Shown piece after piece: positions 17,139-26,618 of a stretch of 64,000 nucleotides of DNA. Location: contig NZ_CP020809.1 of assembly GCF_002157835.1 (NCBI RefSeq), forward strand, positions 3,410,001 to 3,474,000, in the 5' to 3' direction. The position numbers and the translations under genes are program-made. This stretch comes from Mycobacterium dioxanotrophicus (GTDB taxonomy: Bacteria > Actinomycetota > Actinomycetes > Mycobacteriales > Mycobacteriaceae). Below the pieces are notes generated by a model. That model worked only from the letters and a program-made list of their open reading frames with translations, was not told where the DNA came from and ran no database searches. Each line of letters starts with the position of its first letter. Positions within the stretch are counted from its first letter, which is position 1.

Positions 17139-17463
17139 AGATCAGGTGTTGGACCGGGCGTACGCGGCGCTCGCCGATCCGACCCGTCGCCAGCTGCTGG
17201 AGGCGCTGCGCCGCGGCGACGCGCGGATCACCGATCTGGCTGCGCCGCTGCCCATGACCTTCGCCGGGGTGTCCCGCCACGTCGGAGTACTCGAATCGGC
17301 CGGGCTGGTCCGGCGCGAGGTGCGCGGCCGTGAACACTGGCTCTCGCTGCAACCAGACGGACTGGCGCTGGCCCAGCAGTGGATCAACGAGCAGACCGAA
17401 TTCTGGTCGGTGCGTACCGATGCGCTGGCCGAGCGGCTGCGGCGGAAGAAGGGTGGTCGATGA
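17131..17463 (+). CDS. ArsR-family transcriptional regulator
   Basis: A 110-aa winged-helix repressor. The pattern AYAALADPTRRQLLEALRRG, ITDLAAPLPMTFAGVSRHVGVL (recognition helix) and AGLVRREVRGREHWLSL is typical of the ArsR subfamily encoded beside SRPBCC proteins; no metal-binding cysteines are present. The GTG at 17131 fits this N-terminus (VVEDQVLDRAY); GTG at 17146 is possible. Its stop overlaps the next gene by 4 nt (ATGA). It probably represses itself, the SRPBCC gene and the divergent DUF899 gene through the two palindromes. Confidence 0.9.
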   Translation: MVEDQVLDRAYAALADPTRRQLLEALRRGDARITDLAAPLPMTFAGVSRHVGVLESAGLVRREVRGREHWLSLQPDGLALAQQWINEQTEFWSVRTDALAERLRRKKGGR

Positions 17464-17900
17464 GCACCGATACGGTGGTGGTCCGGGTGCAGCGGGTCAT
17501 GCCCGCCACGCCCGAGGAGGTCTTCGACGAATGGCTCGATCCGGAGGCCCTGCGGGACTGGATGTGCCCACGCCCGGTGCGATGCGTGACGGTGCAGGTC
17601 GAACCCCGTGTCGGCGGCCTGGTCCGCTTCGACGTCGACGACCTGGGCTCCCGCGTGTTGATCACCGGGCAATTCCTGACCATCGACCGGCCGCATCTGC
17701 TCAGGTTCACGTGGTCCAACTCGGACTGGTCTGACCCGACCGCATCCAGCATCGTCAACGTCACGTTCACCGCGCAACCCGACGATCAAACGCTCATGGC
17801 CATCGAGCATTCCCTGCTGCCGTCCGAGGAATTCGAGAACTTCCACAACGGCTGGATCCTCACGCTGGATCAGCTGGCGGCGGTACTGGCGCGGCGCTGA
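17460..17900 (+). CDS. SRPBCC (AHSA1-like) domain protein
   Basis: A 146-aa single-domain START/SRPBCC protein of the activator of Hsp90 ATPase homologue type: TPEEVFDEWLDPEALRDWM, VGGLVRFDVDD, FLTIDRPHLLRFTW and the C-terminal helix EFENFHNGWILTLDQLAAVL. Such proteins bind hydrophobic ligands, and the ArsR/SRPBCC coupling is common and poorly understood. Translation is coupled to arsR (ATGA overlap). Confidence 0.9.
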   Translation: MSTDTVVVRVQRVMPATPEEVFDEWLDPEALRDWMCPRPVRCVTVQVEPRVGGLVRFDVDDLGSRVLITGQFLTIDRPHLLRFTWSNSDWSDPTASSIVNVTFTAQPDDQTLMAIEHSLLPSEEFENFHNGWILTLDQLAAVLARR

Positions 17901-18113
17901 CACGGCCCGGACCGGCGCGCCGCACGCTCGCCGGGGGCCGTTGAGTCTGCGCTCAGGGCGCGGTCTTCGCGGTATTTGGTGCCCTGGACGCAGGGTCGAT
18001 GGTTGTGGGGTCCTTGCTAGTCGACTGCACAGCACGATGTCCGTGCCACCCGGCGACCCGGGGTTCTCAGCCAACACCCAGCCCCTCGGAACGGATTGGG
18101 GCATATTGACACC

Positions 18114-19046
18114 ATGCGGCTCGCCTTCGGACGTATCGGCCCGATGATTGCCACTGCCGTCGTGATGGTTGCGGCGCTTGCCCCGGGGGCGACGGCGTAC
18201 GCCTCTCCTGCGCCCTGGGCGGCGGCCCAGATCGACGTCGGCGGATTGGCCCGCAGCTACGAGCTGCACGTCCCGGCCGGGGTCGATCACCCTTCCGGCC
18301 TGGTGGTGAATCTGCACGCCGCGGGGGCGACGGGCCGTGACCAGGCGGCGCTGACCCACTACGACGCGGTCGCCGACGCCCACGGTTTCATCGTGGTGTA
18401 TCCCGACGGCATCGACATGAGCTGGGCCGACGGGCGCGGGGCCTCGGTGCCCGACCGGCAAGGCGTCGACGACGTCGGATTCATCTCCGCCCTGGTCGAC
18501 CAACTGGTCGCCGAGTATCACGTGGACCGGGGCCGGGTGTTCGCGACCGGTTTGTCGGCCGGTGGCTTCATGGCCAACCGGCTGGCATGTGACCGCCCGG
18601 ACTTGTTCGCCGCGATCGCCCCGGTCGCAGGCACCCTCGGCGTCAACGCGGGCTGCAGCCCGTCGCGGCCGGTGTCGGTGCTGGGCACGTACGGAACCGC
18701 GGATCCGATCGTGCCGTTCGACGGCGGCACGATGACCGGTCGCGGCGGACCGAGCGACATCCTGTCCGCACCGGCGCTGATCGACCGGTGGCGCCAGGTG
18801 AACGGCTGCCCGGCCGCGTCCGCGCCGGACGAGCTTCCTTCGACCGGCGACGGCACGGGCACGCAACGCATCACTTACGCGCCGTGCGCCCAGGGCACGG
18901 CCGTGGTGTTCATGCGGGTCGACGGCGGCGGCCACACCTGGCCCGGCGCCCCGGAGATCCTGCCCGCGCAGGCGGTCGGGCCGGCCACCCACGGGTTCGA
19001 CGCCTCCGAGGAGTCGTGGCAGTTCTTCGACAGCCACGCGAGGTAG
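18114..19046 (+). CDS. Exported PHB-depolymerase-family esterase (LpqC-like)
   Basis: A 310-aa secreted serine esterase. A signal peptide (residues 1-30) precedes an alpha/beta hydrolase of the polyhydroxybutyrate depolymerase/feruloyl esterase type. The nucleophile Ser is in ATGLSAGGFMANRLAC, GTADPIVPFDGG holds the acidic residue region and GGGHTWPG holds the catalytic His. LpqC of M. tuberculosis belongs to the same family but carries a lipobox, absent here. Whether it acts on the polyester implied by the phaEC genes in this window, or on plant esters, is open. Confidence 0.85.
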   Translation: MRLAFGRIGPMIATAVVMVAALAPGATAYASPAPWAAAQIDVGGLARSYELHVPAGVDHPSGLVVNLHAAGATGRDQAALTHYDAVADAHGFIVVYPDGIDMSWADGRGASVPDRQGVDDVGFISALVDQLVAEYHVDRGRVFATGLSAGGFMANRLACDRPDLFAAIAPVAGTLGVNAGCSPSRPVSVLGTYGTADPIVPFDGGTMTGRGGPSDILSAPALIDRWRQVNGCPAASAPDELPSTGDGTGTQRITYAPCAQGTAVVFMRVDGGGHTWPGAPEILPAQAVGPATHGFDASEESWQFFDSHAR

Positions 19047-19096
19047 CGGCCTCGCAGCTCAGCGGGCCGGTCCGCGGTGCGCTTTAGACTGCCAGC

Positions 19097-20920
19097 ATGG
19101 CTTTTGAGGCACCGGAAGGTCTGTTGCGGATCGAGGATTGCCTCGACGCTCACGGCGATGTCGTCCTGCCTCCGGGGGTACACCTGATCTCCCTGATCGA
19201 ACGCAACATCGCCAATGTCGGCGACACCGTCGCCTACCGGTACCTCGACCACGGCCGTTCGGACGGCGAGACCACCGAGCTGACCTGGACCCAACTCGGT
19301 GTCCGGTTGCGTGCCATCGGAGCGCAGCTGCAACAGATCACGGCCCGCGGTGAGCGCGTCGCGATCCTCGCGCCGCAGGGCCTCGAGTACATCGCCGGGT
19401 TCTTCGCCGCGATCAAGGCGGGCATGATCGCGGTCCCATTGTTCGCCCCGGAACTGCAAGGCCACGCCGAACGACTGGAGACCGCGTTGCTCGACGCGCG
19501 GCCCGCGGTGATCCTGACGACGACGGCCGCATACGCCGCGGTCGCCGAGTTCCTCGGGACGCTGCAGCCCGAGCGGCGTCCGCATGTCGTGTGCATCGAC
19601 GAGATTCCCGACGCGGCAGGGGAGACGTTCCAATCGGTGGTGATCGACGCCGACGACGTTTCGCATCTGCAGTACACCTCGGGATCGACGCGACCGCCGG
19701 TCGGCATCGAGATCACGCACCGCGCGGTCGGCACCAATCTGCTGCAGATGATCCTGTCGATCGATCTGCTCGATCGAAACACCCACGGCGTCAGCTGGTT
19801 ACCGCTCTATCACGATATGGGACTGTCGATGATCGGCTTTCCCGCCGTCTACGGCGGGCATTCCACGTTGATGTCGCCGACCGCGTTCATCCGGCGGCCG
19901 CAGCGGTGGATCCGCGCGCTGTCCGACGAATCGCGGAACAGTCGGGTGATCACCGCGGCACCCAACTTCGCCTATGAGTGGACGGCGCAACGGGGTCTGC
20001 CCGCGCCGGGCGACGACATCGATCTGAGCAACGTGGTGTTGATCATCGGCTCCGAACCGGTGAGCATCGGCGCCATCACCACCTTCAACAAGGCGTTCGC
20101 GCCATATGGGTTGCCCGCCACGGCCTTCAAGCCCTCGTACGGGATCGCCGAGGCGACCCTGTTCGTGTCGACCATCGCCCCGCAGGAGCAAGCCGCCGCC
20201 ACTTACTTCGACCGCGAGCAGCTCGCGGCCGGCCGTGCCGTGCGCGTCGCGGCCGATGCGGTCGGCGCGGTTGCGCACGTGGCGTGCGGCCAGATCGCGC
20301 GCAGCCTGCAGGCCGCGATCGTCGACCCGGCGACCGCCGCGGAATTGCCTGATGGCTCGGTCGGTGAGATCTGGTTGCAGGGCAACAACATCGGGCGCGG
20401 CTACTGGGGGCTGCCGGAGGAATCACGGCAGACGTTCGGTGCCGAACTGCGGACGCGTCTTGCGAGCGGTCACACCGACGGTGCGGACCCGGCACGTCCG
20501 TGGCTGCGCACCGGCGACCTCGGGGTGTACCTCGACGGCGAACTCTATGTCACCGGCCGGATGGCCGATCTCATCGTCATCGCCGCCGGTCAGCACTACC
20601 CGCAGGACATCGAGGCGACCGTAGCCGACGCCTCGCCGATCGTCCGGCGTGGGCACGTCACCGCATTCGCCATACCCGGCACCGAAAACTCTTCGGAGGA
20701 CACTGAACTGGTGATCATCGCCGAACGTGCCACCGGAACCGGGCGCAGCGACCCGCAGCCCGCGGTCGAGGCGATCCGGGCCGCGGTGAGCAACCGGCAC
20801 GGACTGTCGGCCGCCGATGTGAAGTTCGTCCCGGCCGGTGCGATCCCGCGCACCACCAGTGGCAAGCTCGCCCGCCGCGCCTGCCGCGCGCAGTATCTGG
20901 CGGGCGAGCTCGCCGGATAG
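19097..20920 (+). CDS. Fatty-acyl-AMP ligase (FAAL-type FadD)
   Basis: A 607-aa ANL-superfamily adenylating enzyme of the FAAL class, which makes acyl-AMP for transfer to a carrier protein instead of CoA. The A3 motif is LQYTSGSTRPPVG, followed by SWLPLYHDMGLSMIGF, SYGIAEATLF and WLRTGDLGVYLDGELYVTGR, with the C-terminal lysine region IPRTTSGKLARRACR. The STR (not STG) form of the A3 motif and the HDMGL segment separate FAALs from acyl-CoA ligases. Its carrier partner is not in the window. It converges on car with a 2-bp gap. Confidence 0.9.
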   Translation: MAFEAPEGLLRIEDCLDAHGDVVLPPGVHLISLIERNIANVGDTVAYRYLDHGRSDGETTELTWTQLGVRLRAIGAQLQQITARGERVAILAPQGLEYIAGFFAAIKAGMIAVPLFAPELQGHAERLETALLDARPAVILTTTAAYAAVAEFLGTLQPERRPHVVCIDEIPDAAGETFQSVVIDADDVSHLQYTSGSTRPPVGIEITHRAVGTNLLQMILSIDLLDRNTHGVSWLPLYHDMGLSMIGFPAVYGGHSTLMSPTAFIRRPQRWIRALSDESRNSRVITAAPNFAYEWTAQRGLPAPGDDIDLSNVVLIIGSEPVSIGAITTFNKAFAPYGLPATAFKPSYGIAEATLFVSTIAPQEQAAATYFDREQLAAGRAVRVAADAVGAVAHVACGQIARSLQAAIVDPATAAELPDGSVGEIWLQGNNIGRGYWGLPEESRQTFGAELRTRLASGHTDGADPARPWLRTGDLGVYLDGELYVTGRMADLIVIAAGQHYPQDIEATVADASPIVRRGHVTAFAIPGTENSSEDTELVIIAERATGTGRSDPQPAVEAIRAAVSNRHGLSAADVKFVPAGAIPRTTSGKLARRACRAQYLAGELAG

Positions 20921-20922
20921 CG

Positions 20923-23900
20923 CTACCCCGCGTCGTGCAACAGGCCGAGCTGGCGCAGATCGGCGATGTACTTGGCGATCAGCTCCTCGGACAGGTGGGG
21001 GACATCGCGGCCGGCCCCGATGCCGGCGGATTGCACTGCCGCGCGGAACTTTTCGGCCGGCATCGCAACCCCGCCGGTCGGTGGCGCCGGGTGCGCGTAC
21101 GCGCTCATCAAGGGCAGCACCGAGTTCTTGCGCTGGTCCTCGGGCAGCGCCTTCATGGCCTCCTCGAATCGCTCGCGCCACTCGTCGTAGTCGTCGATGC
21201 GTTCGATGGGAAGTCCCTGCGCGATGAGCCAGTCGACGAATTCGTCGAGGGAGATCCCGTCGTCGTGGGTGTTGAGCACGTTGTAGGTGTGGTAGCCGGT
21301 GGTGCTCGCGGCCCCAAGTGCGGTGATGGCCGCCGAGGTGAAATCCGCGGGCAGCCCGTCGTAATGGGCCCGCTGCCGGTTGCCCGCAGCGTCGAGGGTG
21401 TAGAACGACTTGGGCGCCAGGCCGGTCGCGACGATGCTGAAGATCAGCCGGGTGAACATGTCGGTGACATTGACCTGACCCGAATATGTGCTGTGCGCCA
21501 GGATCATGTCCGAGCGGAACACCGTGACGGGTAGCCCGCAGAGATCGTTCGCCTCGCGCAGCAGGACTTCGCCGGCCCACTTGCTCGTCGCGTAACCACC
21601 GGCGTACGCCGCGCCCAGGGACCGGGCCGGGCTGGCTGCCCGCACATCGACATCCTCGCCGACATAGGTGCCGTCGGGCAGGGCGGTCACCGCGACTGTG
21701 GAGATGTAGTTCACTCCTTTGAGCCGGTCGGTGATCGCGAGCTTGATGATCTCGGCGGTGCCGACGGCATTCGGCCCGAACAATTGGCTATACGGCAGAA
21801 CGTGATTGACCAGCGCAGCGGAATGCACGATCAGGTCGACCGAGTCCGCCAGCCGCTTCCATGTCGCCGTGTCGACGCCGAGATTGGCCGCACCCACGTC
21901 GCCGACCAGGACCTCGAGATGTTTGTCGGCCAGTTCGCGGAAGCGTTTGGACAACGTCTCGTCGCCGGAGTCGATGGCCGCCTCGATGCGTTGCCGCGCG
22001 GCGATCGGATCCGCGCCCCGCGCCAGGCAGATCAGCCGGCCGCCGGTGGGGGCGAGGCGTTCCAGCCAGTCCAGGCACAGAAATCGGCCGAGATAGCCGT
22101 TCGCACCCGTCATCAGCACCGTGTTCACGGTGGCACTCGGGGCGGGCAGAGTCGGTGCGGCGGCGAGGGTGGCCGCGTCGATGAACTTGTCCAGGGTCAG
22201 ATCTGTCGCCTTGGCCACCTCGGCATCGCGACCGTGCACCGACGCGAAAGTGGGCCGGGTAGAGGCGGATTGGCGTTCACCATCGACATACTCGGCCGTG
22301 GTGGTCAGCGTCGCGGTGGGGCTCACGATGGTCTGCACCGGCACATCGATGCTGAAGATCCCCTCCAGCAGCGTCGCGAACGAGAACGCCGACAGCGAAT
22401 CACCGCCCAGGTCGATGAATTTGGCGTCGGCAGGCAGGTCCAGTCCGCCGGTTTCCAGGCCGAGCGTCGCGGCGGCCGCACCTCGCACGGTCTCGATGGT
22501 GGGTTGATGACGGCTCGCGGCGCGTAGCGCGTCGAGCTGATTGTCCTGCCCGGCGGTGATTTCCGCGTATATCGCGTCCAAGCGGTCCTGGTAGTGGCGC
22601 TTCAGTGCCGGGCGCAGCAGTTTGCCCACCCCGGAGAGCAGACCGTTGTCGCGCGTGAAGGGCTCGGGTTCCAGCAGGAAATCCCGAGGAATCTCATAGG
22701 GATTGAGGTGATTCTCGGCGGCGATGTGCTGCAGTGAGTTGGTGATCAGCGACCGGGCGTCACCCGCTCCCACACCGTCGGCGTTCGGCACGATCACGGC
22801 GAGCAGGAACGGTTGATCGCTGCTGCCGTAGATGTAGATCTGCCGGATGTAAGGGCTGGTCGAGTAGCTCGCCTCCAGGTTGGAGACCGCCACGAACTCG
22901 CCCTGTGACAGCTTGATGACGTTGTTGCGGCGGTCCAGGTACACAAGGTGATCCGGGCCGATCTCGGCCATCACGTCCCCGGTCTTGTAGAAGCCGTCGG
23001 CATCGAAGATATCGGCGGACAGTTCGGGGTGCTTGTAATAGCCGGGAATCAGGGTGGTGGTCTTGAGGTACAGCTCGCCGCGCGGGTGCGGCTTGTCGGT
23101 GGTGGCGTAGCCGAGTTCGGGTACGTCGACGAGTTTGTATTCGGTGACCGGTGGGCGCTGCACCACGCCGTTGCGCATGATGCCGCCGCCGTTCTCGGTG
23201 GACCCGTAGCCATCGCTGACGGCGGTGTCCAGTAGCGATTCGACGAACGCGTGCATGTCTTTCGACAGCGGTGCGCTGCCGCACATCGCCGAGATCACCC
23301 GGCCGCCGAGAAAGTCCTCGCGCAGTTCGGCCTTGACGGTCTCCTCCAGATCCGCCGCGGTGGGTTCGGCCGCGGTGCGCTGGTCGAGTTCCTTGCGGTA
23401 GCGGCGGAAGAACATGTCACACACCCGCGGCACCAGGTTCAGCGCGGTGGGCCGTACCAGCGTGATGTCGTCGAACAGGGTCGACATGTCGCTCTTGGCC
23501 GCGAAATAGCCGATGCCGCCCGAGGTCAACGTCGAGATCAGCCAGGCCATCCCGTACACATGGCTCAGGGGCATGTACTGCAGGTGGATCGCGGGGATCT
23601 CGATACCGATGTCCAGCGATGGGCTGCGCGGCCGCTGCCACAGCCGCGTCATCAGATCGGTGGTGTACATGGCCCCTTTCGGGGCGCCGGTGCTGCCCGA
23701 CGTGTAGACGAGCGTGGCCAGCGGGTTCTCACCGGGCGCAGGCAAGAACGGTGCGGCCTCGGCCATCGACCGCCCCGCGTCCATGTCGGCCACCAGCGGC
23801 ACCACCTCGACCGCGCGGCCTGCGGCGGCCAGGCGGGCGGTCGCCGCCTCGACATGCTCACGCTGGTCGTCGTCGGCCTCGGAGTAGTCGAAGACCACCA

Positions 23901-24456
23901 AACGCTGCACCGACGGGGCCTCGATGATCAACTCGACGGCGGTGTCGAGGGACTCCACGCTCGCGGCGAAGATCCGCGGTGTGGTCTCGGCGATGATCGG
24001 TGCGAGCTGCCGTGCTGATGAACTCGTCTGCAGGGGAACGAAAACGGCCCCGAGGCGGGCACAGGCCAGCTGGATCACGGTGTAGCCGATGCTTGTGAAA
24101 CCGAGCACCGCGATGAAGTCGCCGGGCTTGAACCCACTGGCGTGCCAGGTGTTGGTCAGTGCCACGACGTTGTCCCGCAGGCGCCCGTAGGTGATGGTGT
24201 CGAAGCCGGCCAGCAGGCTGGTGGTGGTGCGCCCGGTGGCCGGGTCGCGGACCACCTCACGGGATCGCAGGCCGAGTGCGGGGCGGTCGGCGTAGCCGGT
24301 CAGGCACGCGTCGATCGCCTGCCACAGTCGCAGCTCCGGATCCTGGATGCGGAGGCTGACATCGGGATCCGGGGCGGCGGCCCGGAACTGGGGGTCTGTC
24401 GCGTGCAACTGTTGGATGCGCTGGACGAGTCGTTGCTGTCGGGCGTCGTCGGTCAT
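20923..24456 (-). CDS. car: Carboxylic acid reductase (CAR; FadD9-like)
   Basis: A 1177-aa three-domain enzyme that reduces carboxylic acids to aldehydes with ATP and NADPH. The adenylation domain (about 1-640) has VYTSGSTGAPKGAMYT and DGYGSTENGG; the carrier domain carries the phosphopantetheine Ser near residue 686 in DLGGDSLSAFSF; the reductase domain has MTGANGYLGRFL near 782 and the YATSKWAGEVL catalytic Tyr/Lys near 955. The length matches FadD9/CAR of mycobacteria. Activity needs a phosphopantetheinyl transferase, not seen here. It lies 165 bp downstream of the M6/ATP-grasp operon on the same strand. Confidence 0.96.
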   Translation of the reverse strand: MTDDARQQRLVQRIQQLHATDPQFRAAAPDPDVSLRIQDPELRLWQAIDACLTGYADRPALGLRSREVVRDPATGRTTTSLLAGFDTITYGRLRDNVVALTNTWHASGFKPGDFIAVLGFTSIGYTVIQLACARLGAVFVPLQTSSSARQLAPIIAETTPRIFAASVESLDTAVELIIEAPSVQRLVVFDYSEADDDQREHVEAATARLAAAGRAVEVVPLVADMDAGRSMAEAAPFLPAPGENPLATLVYTSGSTGAPKGAMYTTDLMTRLWQRPRSPSLDIGIEIPAIHLQYMPLSHVYGMAWLISTLTSGGIGYFAAKSDMSTLFDDITLVRPTALNLVPRVCDMFFRRYRKELDQRTAAEPTAADLEETVKAELREDFLGGRVISAMCGSAPLSKDMHAFVESLLDTAVSDGYGSTENGGGIMRNGVVQRPPVTEYKLVDVPELGYATTDKPHPRGELYLKTTTLIPGYYKHPELSADIFDADGFYKTGDVMAEIGPDHLVYLDRRNNVIKLSQGEFVAVSNLEASYSTSPYIRQIYIYGSSDQPFLLAVIVPNADGVGAGDARSLITNSLQHIAAENHLNPYEIPRDFLLEPEPFTRDNGLLSGVGKLLRPALKRHYQDRLDAIYAEITAGQDNQLDALRAASRHQPTIETVRGAAAATLGLETGGLDLPADAKFIDLGGDSLSAFSFATLLEGIFSIDVPVQTIVSPTATLTTTAEYVDGERQSASTRPTFASVHGRDAEVAKATDLTLDKFIDAATLAAAPTLPAPSATVNTVLMTGANGYLGRFLCLDWLERLAPTGGRLICLARGADPIAARQRIEAAIDSGDETLSKRFRELADKHLEVLVGDVGAANLGVDTATWKRLADSVDLIVHSAALVNHVLPYSQLFGPNAVGTAEIIKLAITDRLKGVNYISTVAVTALPDGTYVGEDVDVRAASPARSLGAAYAGGYATSKWAGEVLLREANDLCGLPVTVFRSDMILAHSTYSGQVNVTDMFTRLIFSIVATGLAPKSFYTLDAAGNRQRAHYDGLPADFTSAAITALGAASTTGYHTYNVLNTHDDGISLDEFVDWLIAQGLPIERIDDYDEWRERFEEAMKALPEDQRKNSVLPLMSAYAHPAPPTGGVAMPAEKFRAAVQSAGIGAGRDVPHLSEELIAKYIADLRQLGLLHDAG

Positions 24457-24621
24457 CGTGGTGTCGTCCCCCCGTCGTACCGGATACGCATCTACCCACT
24501 ACACCACTTGGCGACGGAGGTTTCCACGCGTTCAGGCAACACACAGACATGGCTGCGGCGGCGTGCACCGCTCACCCGTGGGAGCAAAACCGTTCGGCCA
24601 CAGCGCCTTTCTGCCGTCCGG

Positions 24622-24930
24622 TCACGGGCGGCTGACGGTGCAGCGGTCGGCCTCGGCTTCGGCGAATACCTCGCCGGGCCCGCCCATGTACGCGCGACAC
24701 TTGATGCGCCAACCACCGATGTCGTCGTCGGGCAGCAGGGACCGCTTGACGTTGAGGTCGAGTACCGATCCGACCCGGGCCGACAACAGATCGGCGTAGC
24801 CCTCGACGGGCCACGCATCGTCCACCGCCACTGCCAGCACGTCGTAGGAATTCAGGGACGGATGCGGCGCGCGGGAGCGGATCCCGCCCTCGATGTCGGT
24901 TCGGTTCTCGACGACCTGGACCATGATCAC
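24622..24930 (-). CDS. Small protein of unknown function, last gene of the M6/ATP-grasp operon
   Basis: A 102-aa protein that I do not recognise. It begins with VQVVENRTDIEGG, has a central YDVLAVAVDDAWPVEGYADLL and a likely beta-rich end (VGSVLDLNVKRSLLPD, GGWRIKCRAYMGGPGEVFAE). No signal peptide or membrane segment is present. The GTG at 24930 overlaps the ATP-grasp stop by 4 nt (GTGA); ATG at 24924 is an alternative. The strict coupling says it works with the ligase: a substrate-binding accessory subunit or a modified peptide are both possible. Confidence 0.7.
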   Translation of the reverse strand: MIMVQVVENRTDIEGGIRSRAPHPSLNSYDVLAVAVDDAWPVEGYADLLSARVGSVLDLNVKRSLLPDDDIGGWRIKCRAYMGGPGEVFAEAEADRCTVSRP

Positions 24931-25832
24931 GCGGCCTTCCCGGCGAGGAACTCGACCAGCGCGGTGCTGATGGGTTGACCTGCCTCGGCTTCAAAATAGC
25001 TGTATCCGGGCATGGGATTGACCTCGAAGCACACATACTCTCCGTCGGGGCGCCGGCGCAGGTCGATCCCGGCGAACGGCAGGTCCAGTCGTGCGCTGAG
25101 CGCGACGCACCGGGCCGCGACGTCCGGCGGTAGGTCGACGGGCCTGAGCACCGCATCGGCACCGTCGCGGTGCGCGTAGCGGTAGTCGACCACCGGGCTG
25201 CTGATCTCGGTGGCGAAGACCCGCTGCCCGACGACATGGACCCGCACGTCGACGCCCTCGACCAGTTCCTGGAACTGGGTCGGCAGATCGCGCACCCGGT
25301 CCAACCCGGCGGCACGCTGCTCGTCGAGTGGCCGCACGATCGACCGGATGCCGCTGATCGACTTGAACACCACACTGCCGTGCCGAGCCCAGAACTCGCG
25401 GACGTGGTCGGGGTCGGTGCTCACCAAGGTGTCGGGCACCGCGAATCCACAGGCGGCAATCTCCTGGGCCTGGAATGGTTTTGACGCGTTCGAATGCATG
25501 GCCGCCGGTCGGCTGACGACCAGGCAGTCGGCGACGTCGAGCCATTCGATGAACACGTCGTCAAAGACGCGGGCCCGTTCGTGGTCGCGCTGATCGCCGC
25601 GCATCGGTGTGGTCAGCGGCCTGGCGTAGACGGCCTCGATCTCATCGATGCGAATACTGCTGCCGCTCACCACCAGTCGCCCCCGCACGTCGCCGTCGCG
25701 GACCTCGAGGCACATGTCGCTGTGCGCGGCGTGCCGCTGGTCGATCACCAGATAGTCGAGCCCGAGATCGGCGGCCGCGTCGATGGCACGCTCCAATGGC
25801 CGGTCGTCGGGATACCCGTAGAAGACGATCAT
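24927..25832 (-). CDS. ATP-grasp ligase (RimK/graspetide-ligase-like)
   Basis: A 301-aa ATP-grasp enzyme with an apparently complete active site. The pre-ATP-grasp domain covers about 1-115. The ATP-binding Lys157 is in VVFKSISGIRS, FQELVEGVDVRVHVVG gives the Glu and Arg of the nucleotide pocket, and the magnesium residues Glu270 and Asn272 are in VCFEVNPMPGY. The family joins a carboxylate to an amine or hydroxyl through an acyl-phosphate; relatives include RimK and the graspetide macrocyclases. ATG at 25832 overlaps the upstream gene's stop by 4 nt. With a Lys/Asp-repeat tail encoded two genes upstream, side-chain ligation is an attractive but unproven role. Confidence 0.88.
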   Translation of the reverse strand: MIVFYGYPDDRPLERAIDAAADLGLDYLVIDQRHAAHSDMCLEVRDGDVRGRLVVSGSSIRIDEIEAVYARPLTTPMRGDQRDHERARVFDDVFIEWLDVADCLVVSRPAAMHSNASKPFQAQEIAACGFAVPDTLVSTDPDHVREFWARHGSVVFKSISGIRSIVRPLDEQRAAGLDRVRDLPTQFQELVEGVDVRVHVVGQRVFATEISSPVVDYRYAHRDGADAVLRPVDLPPDVAARCVALSARLDLPFAGIDLRRRPDGEYVCFEVNPMPGYSYFEAEAGQPISTALVEFLAGKAA

Positions 25833-26617
25833 GCTGGTACTCCGGCAGTCGTGAGGGCCACGCGCGCCACCAGGGCAGCGACCGCGTTCACCGCCCTCGG
25901 ATGGGTGACGGTCCGGAACGGCACCGGCTGTACCGCGACGACGTGCGCGCCGGCGAGCTCGACCTCCAGCACGCGACACCGTGCGGCGGCGGCCAACGCG
26001 AGGTACGGCACGGGATCGAGGCCGCGCCGGTCGGCTGCGACGACATCCCCAGCGATGACGGCGATTTCGTTGGTGGAGCCCACCTGGGTGCCGGTGGCCA
26101 GGTAGGGGCGGCGGGCATCGTAGGGCGATCCCCGCCAGCCCTCGACAATGCGGGCCGAGCTGGACCGGGCGGAGTCCGCGACCGGCAGCCCGGCCCGGCC
26201 CGCCTCGACGAGCCATCGCTGCGGGCTCCAGGACGGCCCGCTCAGACCCATGCCGTCGACACCGTTGATCACGCGCGATCCGAGGCTATGTAGCCAACTG
26301 ACCATGAGCGCCCGGAACTCACCCGCCGCGTAATTACGGTCAGCGGTACTCGATTTCGCGAACCGGGGGACCGGCGCCGCCTCACTGCGCACCAGGACCG
26401 CGGCAAGCTCGGTGCTGTCGATCCGTCGCCCTCCGGGCAGGACGATCGTCGTCGTGGTGGCTCCGCCCCGGTCGACCGTATGTGTCCATGCGGCACCGGA
26501 CAGGCTCGCGGGCGTCACGACGGTCACCCACAGATCGGCGTGGAGTGCGGCGATGGCCGACGCCACCGCCGCAGCACCTGCGTCGCCGGGGTCGGCGACG
26601 ATCACTATGTCGGCCAC
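25829..26617 (-). CDS. ATP-grasp-like protein lacking catalytic residues
   Basis: A 262-aa protein whose layout follows that of the downstream ATP-grasp ligase: a Rossmann-like start (VADIVIVADPGD), a loop with RSEAAPVPRFAKSSTADRNY, a helix FRALMVSWLHSLGSRVING and PQRWLVEAGRAGLPV match the ligase's pre-ATP-grasp segment by position and pattern. At the end the ligase's EVNPMP is replaced by AVQPVP, and no ATP-binding lysine segment is evident. It therefore looks like a pseudo-ATP-grasp partner. GTG at 26617 lies 2 nt after the M6 stop; GTG at 26653, overlapping M6 by 35 nt, is the alternative. Neither has a clear ribosome site. Confidence 0.75.
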   Translation of the reverse strand: MADIVIVADPGDAGAAAVASAIAALHADLWVTVVTPASLSGAAWTHTVDRGGATTTTIVLPGGRRIDSTELAAVLVRSEAAPVPRFAKSSTADRNYAAGEFRALMVSWLHSLGSRVINGVDGMGLSGPSWSPQRWLVEAGRAGLPVADSARSSSARIVEGWRGSPYDARRPYLATGTQVGSTNEIAVIAGDVVAADRRGLDPVPYLALAAAARCRVLEVELAGAHVVAVQPVPFRTVTHPRAVNAVAALVARVALTTAGVPA

Positions 26618-26618
26618 G

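Noticed and set aside
17901-18113. A gene or regulatory RNA before the esterase
   Set aside because: 213 bp with no ribosome-site-supported frame and no strong hairpin.
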